From Hymenobacter setariae (GTDB lineage: Bacteria; Bacteroidota; Bacteroidia; Cytophagales; Hymenobacteraceae): a DNA stretch of 64,000 bases. Of this stretch, positions 60,802 through 64,000 are shown one piece after another. The stretch covers positions 310,001 to 374,000 of the forward strand of contig NZ_VMRJ01000005.1 in NCBI RefSeq assembly GCF_007713685.1, written 5' to 3'. Made by a program: the position numbers and the translations under genes. The notes beneath the pieces were generated by a model. The model did no database searches, was not told where the DNA came from, and saw nothing but the letters and a program-made list of their open reading frames with translations. Within the stretch, counting starts at the first letter, position 1. Each line of letters opens with the position of its first letter.

Positions 60802-61683
60802 GTGAATATTTTCCCTGTTAATCACCCGTTACTGAAGCGCTTCGACCGCTGGGCGGGTCCGGCGCTGGCTGCGCTAGGTGTGGGCATGCTGCTGCTAGAA
60901 ACCACGCGCCCGCTGCGCCGCCGCACCCGCCCGCGCCCCGAGCGCTGGCGGCGCAATGTGCTGCTGGCCGGGCCTTCACTGCCCGCCATGCGTCTAACCT
61001 TGCTGCCTGCTATGGTGGGCCTGGCGCGGCTGGCGGCACCTAGGCGCATGGCAGAGCTGGCTGCCCGTTTGCCCCAAGCACCGCGCCTAGTGTTAGAAGT
61101 ACTGTTGCTTGATTATTTGGCTTATACCTGGCACCGGCTACTGCATTCTCCCGCGCTTTGGCGGCTGCACCGAGTGCACCACAGCGACCTCGACATGGAC
61201 CTGACGACGGCGTGGCGCTTCCACTTTGGCGAGATGCTGGCCAGCATTCCATACCGGGCGGGGCTACCCGCCTTGCTGGGCGTGCGTCCAGCCACAGCTC
61301 TAGGGTACGAGGCGGTGTTCGAGGCATTCACAGCCTTCCAGCACGCCAATTGGCGCCTGCCTATCGCCCTAGAACGCTGGCTGGCACCGTGGCTGATGAC
61401 GCCGCGCTTGCACGGCATTCACCACTCGGTGGTGCAGCGCGAAACGGATAGCAACTTCGGCGTCGTGCTTATGCTGTGGGATGCGCTGCACCGTACCCGG
61501 CGCTTCGATGTGCCGCAGCAAAGCATCACCATTGGCGTGCCTGCCTATCCCGACCCCGCCGGCCAGACAGTGGGGCGTTTGCTCACATTACCTCTAGAGC
61601 CGTTGTGCCCTTGGGCACGGCCCGATGGCTCGGTGCCCGCGCCGCACTCGGCGTCGCTGCCCCTAGGTGAGTTGGCGGAGTAG
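60802..61683 (+). CDS. sterol desaturase / fatty acid hydroxylase superfamily membrane enzyme
   Basis: The protein of about 293 residues has hydrophobic helices and the di-iron histidine motifs of the superfamily: HRLLH and HRVHHSD in the middle (HxxxH and HxxHH) and HGIHHSV further on. It would use oxygen to hydroxylate or desaturate a lipid-like substrate in the membrane. The start is uncertain: no ATG precedes the first helix, and the candidates are GTG at 60802 and TTG at 60763. It diverges from the arsenosugar glycosyltransferase gene, so a link to arsenolipids is conceivable but unproven. Confidence 0.85.
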   Translation: MNIFPVNHPLLKRFDRWAGPALAALGVGMLLLETTRPLRRRTRPRPERWRRNVLLAGPSLPAMRLTLLPAMVGLARLAAPRRMAELAARLPQAPRLVLEVLLLDYLAYTWHRLLHSPALWRLHRVHHSDLDMDLTTAWRFHFGEMLASIPYRAGLPALLGVRPATALGYEAVFEAFTAFQHANWRLPIALERWLAPWLMTPRLHGIHHSVVQRETDSNFGVVLMLWDALHRTRRFDVPQQSITIGVPAYPDPAGQTVGRLLTLPLEPLCPWARPDGSVPAPHSASLPLGELAE

Positions 61684-61711
61684 GGGCTACGTCAGGCGCT
61701 TCTTACGAGAG

Positions 61712-61816
61712 ACCCCACCCCCGGCCCCTCCCCTCCGGGAGAGGGGTGCCTGACGACTCTAGCGTTAGAGAACGAAAGGCTCCCCTCTCCCGGAGGGGAG
61801 GGGCCGGGGGTGGGGT
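61712..61816. repeat. GC-rich palindromic repeat, copy 3 of 3
   Basis: Same arms as at 38739 and 52841 (left CCCTCCGGGAGAGGGG; right ends GGGGCCGGGGGTGGGGT), with a shorter loop of about 27 bases. As with the other copies, it lies between the 3' ends of convergent genes. Confidence 0.95.
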
Positions 61817-61840
61817 AATCTAGTTAATGAGCTAAGCCCC

Positions 61841-62362
61841 CTAAGCAGCTTTCTTCTTGCCAAAAAGCGTCTTAAACGCCTTTATCGCCTCGGGCACGGC
61901 CAGCACGGCGGCGGCTGTGGCGGCAACGGTCGAGGCTTGGCAGTAGAAGCACAGTTTCTTGTTTTCCTGCCACTCTTCGCGGCCTAGCTGCACGTTGGTA
62001 ACTAAGTCGATAAGCGTTTTGCCAAGCAGCGCTACGGGCAGCCAGGGGAGGGTAGTGGCGCGCTCTTGGCCGCCGGCCGAGGCCAGGATGGTCGTGATGC
62101 CGCCGGTCACTATCATGGCGGGGGCGTCGGGCATTTGCAGGCGCTTGTAGCCGTAGTCGGAGGCATCGACTTTGTCGGAGTCGAAGACGGCAAGGGGCGG
62201 GTCGGGTAGGTGCGAGATGACGCCGGTTTGGTAGAGCGTTACTATTTGGCCGGCCGCCACTGTTACGAGCGAGAGGCCGATAATCCAGCGACGGCGGTTA
62301 AGGTCGGGGCTGTGGCCGAGGCGCAGCTGGCGCGAGAGTTCGGCGGGGGCAAGAGTGGACAT
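61841..62362 (-). CDS. vitamin K epoxide reductase (VKOR)-like membrane protein
   Basis: The 173-residue protein has about four hydrophobic segments (WIIGLSLVTVAAGQIVTLYQ, PAMIVTGGITTILASAG, LPWLPVALLGKTLIDLV and a C-terminal AATAAAVLAV). A CFYC pair near residue 138 fits the quinone-proximal CxxC active site of VKOR proteins. The second, loop cysteine pair of classic VKOR is not visible, so it may be a reduced or divergent form. It could make disulfides with a DsbA-like partner, none of which is in the window. The C-terminus is lysine-rich (FGKKKAA). Confidence 0.6.
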   Translation of the reverse strand: MSTLAPAELSRQLRLGHSPDLNRRRWIIGLSLVTVAAGQIVTLYQTGVISHLPDPPLAVFDSDKVDASDYGYKRLQMPDAPAMIVTGGITTILASAGGQERATTLPWLPVALLGKTLIDLVTNVQLGREEWQENKKLCFYCQASTVAATAAAVLAVPEAIKAFKTLFGKKKAA

Positions 62363-62481
62363 AGGGCGTGTGAAAAAGGATGCTGGTGGTACGCCGCCTT
62401 ACCTAGGCGGGTTGTAGCGCGCGGGCAGCTATTGCTACCTGTCGAGCTTTTCAATTAGCGTCGCGCCAGTACCTTGCGGCC

Positions 62482-63474
62482 ATGAAAGCAATGCTCCTAG
62501 CGGCCGGGCTGCTGGCCACTGGCCTCGTTAGCCACGCCCAACCTACCAAGCCGCGCACCAGCGGCAACCCCATCTTCCCGGGGTGGTACGCCGACCCCGA
62601 CGCGGCCATTTTCAACAAGCAGTACTGGCTGTACCCCACCTACTCGGCGCCCTACGAGCAGCAGGTGTTCCTCGACGCCTTTTCCTCGCCCGACCTGGTG
62701 CACTGGACCAAGCACCCGCGCGTGCTCGATACGGCTAGCGTGAAATGGGCGCACCGCGCCATGTGGGCGCCCGCCATCGTGGCCAAAGGTGGCAAGTATT
62801 ACCTCTTCTTCGGGGCCAACGACTACCACCCCGAAAAACCCAACGAGCCCCCAGGAGGCATTGGGGTGGCCGTGGCCGATAACCCCGCCGGGCCCTTCAA
62901 AGACTACCTAGGCAAGCCGCTGGTAGGCACCATCGAAAACGGCGCCCAGCCCATCGACCAGTTTGTGTTTCAAGACAAAGACGGACAGTACTACCTCGTG
63001 TACGGCGGCTGGCAGCACTGCAACATCGCCAAGCTCAAGCCCGACTTCACGGGCTTCCTGCCGATGGCCGATGGCAAGGTGTTCAAGGAGATTACGCCCA
63101 AGGGCTATGTGGAAGGCCCCATCATGTTCCGCCGCAACGGCAAGTATTACTTCATGTGGAGCGAGGGTGGCTGGACCGGCCCCGACTACTCGGTGGCCTA
63201 CGCCGTGGGCGACTCGCCCTTCGGCCCATTTGAGCGGGTAGGCAAGATTCTGGCCCAGGACCCCAAGGTGGGCACCGGCGCCGGCCACCACGCCGTTATC
63301 AACGTACCCGGCACCGACAAGTGGTACATCGCCTATCACCGCCACCCCCTAGGTGACAAAAACGGTAACCACCGTGTGGTGTGCCTTGAAGAGATGCACT
63401 TCGATGCGAAGGGTATGATTCAGCCCGTAATACTGACTACCGAAGGTGTAACGGCGCAGCCCCTGAAGCGCTAA
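62482..63474 (+). CDS. secreted glycoside hydrolase family 43 enzyme
   Basis: The 330-residue single-domain protein has a signal peptide (MLLAAGLLATGLVSHAQ) and the five-bladed GH43 propeller. The three acidic residues appear as Asp38 in WYADPDAAI, Asp159 in QPIDQFVFQ and Glu211 in YVEGPIMFRR. It is expected to act on arabinose- or xylose-containing oligosaccharides in the periplasm or outside. It differs from the 580-residue GH43 in the polysaccharide locus, having no binding modules. It is not in an operon with other glycan genes. A TACCTTGC box lies four bases before the ATG. Confidence 0.93.
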   Translation: MKAMLLAAGLLATGLVSHAQPTKPRTSGNPIFPGWYADPDAAIFNKQYWLYPTYSAPYEQQVFLDAFSSPDLVHWTKHPRVLDTASVKWAHRAMWAPAIVAKGGKYYLFFGANDYHPEKPNEPPGGIGVAVADNPAGPFKDYLGKPLVGTIENGAQPIDQFVFQDKDGQYYLVYGGWQHCNIAKLKPDFTGFLPMADGKVFKEITPKGYVEGPIMFRRNGKYYFMWSEGGWTGPDYSVAYAVGDSPFGPFERVGKILAQDPKVGTGAGHHAVINVPGTDKWYIAYHRHPLGDKNGNHRVVCLEEMHFDAKGMIQPVILTTEGVTAQPLKR

Positions 63475-63500
63475 CGCCTTTTAAAGAGCTACATATGTAC

Positions 63501-63533
63501 AGCCTCGCCCTCATAAAGGGCGGGGCTTTTTTA
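63501..63533 (+). terminator. rho-independent terminator after the GH43 gene
   Basis: AGCCTCGCCCT pairs with AGGGCGGGGCT (one wobble) around a 5-base loop, followed by TTTTTT. Confidence 0.88.
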
Positions 63534-63838
63534 TGCCTAGGTACCAAAAACGCCCTGAATTTAGGTTTAACCGAATAATAATAGGGGGTTATTGTAGCTG
63601 AGCTGGCTGCTGGCGAGCCACCTAGGGCGGTGAAGCTAAGCGCTTGCTGTAGAAGAAATCCCAGACACTACGCTAGTGGCAAAACAAAAATAAGCTTGAC
63701 TGTAAGTGCTAGATAGTCAACGGGTAATTACGGTTGAGTAACCAAAAAATGCACGTTCGCATCGGAAGTATCTGCGTAACAATAAATGGTGGCGCTGTGT
63801 AGTGCCTGCCCATTTCTCACCTTCATACCCTGTTTCGC
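63534..63838. other. intergenic region before the manganese catalase gene
   Basis: About 300 bases with no gene supported. It contains two CCTAGG sites and mixed AT-rich stretches. The promoter of the catalase is expected here; TGTTTCG just before its ATG is the only box-like sequence. Confidence 0.4.
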
Positions 63839-64000
63839 ATGATACTTCGCCTCGACGAACTGGCACTTGACCTGCCAAAGCCGAAAAACCCGTCTGCCAA
63901 TGATGCTGCTGCTATTCAGGAGTTGCTAGGGGGAAAATTTGGGGAGATGAGCACGCTGATGAACTACACGTTCCAGTCGTTCAACTTCCGGGGCCGCGAC
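63839..64000 (+). CDS. manganese catalase family protein (partial, 5' end only)
   Basis: The first 54 codons are present and the frame is open to the window edge. The N-terminus MILRLDELALDLPKPKNPSA followed by EMSTLMNYTFQSFNFRGRD matches the opening of bacterial manganese catalases, where the glutamate of GEMSTLMNY is a metal ligand. The enzyme would destroy hydrogen peroxide in the cytoplasm. The remainder is outside the window. Confidence 0.85.
   Translation, partial: MILRLDELALDLPKPKNPSANDAAAIQELLGGKFGEMSTLMNYTFQSFNFRGRD

Noticed and set aside
1..64000. Prophage, integrase, insertion sequence or plasmid features
   Set aside because: No integrase, transposase, phage structural or replication genes were found in any frame.

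Overview
The window looks like a chromosomal segment of a Hymenobacter-like member of the Bacteroidota (Cytophagales). Evidence: two SusC/SusD pairs, four proteins with type IX secretion (T9SS) type C-terminal regions, an OMP_b-brl_3 TonB receptor, almost no Shine-Dalgarno sequences, promoter-like TAnnTTTG-type boxes and a GC-rich base composition. It carries mainly housekeeping and accessory metabolism. I see no phage, transposase, CRISPR array, rRNA or tRNA.

Layout. 0-2.7 kb: nuoN (cut by the window edge) and nuoM on the minus strand. 2.9-6.5 kb: selU, a VOC protein, selD and a GluQ-like synthetase; SelD supplies selenophosphate for SelU's tRNA 2-selenouridine modification. 6.5-13.3 kb: a secreted M43 metalloprotease, endonuclease V, two DUF1990 paralogues and a zinc alcohol dehydrogenase. 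13.4-19.2 kb: a SusC-SusD-DUF3823 operon without enzymes. 20-25 kb: a DUF4468 protein, a probable M28 peptidase remnant and an AT-rich island with two T9SS cargo proteins. 25-31 kb: a 3'-5' exonuclease, a membrane AraC-type regulator, a TonB receptor, a small membrane protein and an ECF-like sigma factor. 31.7-34.2 kb: nuoK and nuoL, on the opposite strand and about 29 kb away from nuoM and nuoN. 34.3-38.7 kb: an S9 peptidase and an OmpA protein. 38.9-49.6 kb: a polysaccharide utilisation locus in which a GH144-GH43-GH3 set diverges from SusC-SusD, best explained as beta-1,2-glucan use. 49.7-54.6 kb: a secreted esterase, a sorbosone dehydrogenase-like lipoprotein, pirin and DUF72. 54.8-60.6 kb: an amidohydrolase followed by an arsenosugar biosynthesis cluster (ArsS, AhpD-like protein, ArsM, two glycosyltransferases). 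60.8-64 kb: a sterol desaturase-type oxygenase, a VKOR-like protein, a secreted GH43 and the start of a manganese catalase.

Three sequence-level patterns run across the genes. First, the palindrome CCTAGG is iterated at about two per kb (21 counted by hand in the first 10 kb, 12 in 45-50 kb), usually as Leu-Gly CTA-GGN in coding sequence, and it is absent from the AT-rich island. Second, two families of long inverted repeats occupy intergenic spaces: a TGTCAT...GAAGCA family with at least seven copies, and a GC-rich family with three copies, all three exactly at tail-to-tail gene junctions. Third, a TACYTTYG box recurs upstream of starts, in several cases only 3-8 bases from the ATG.
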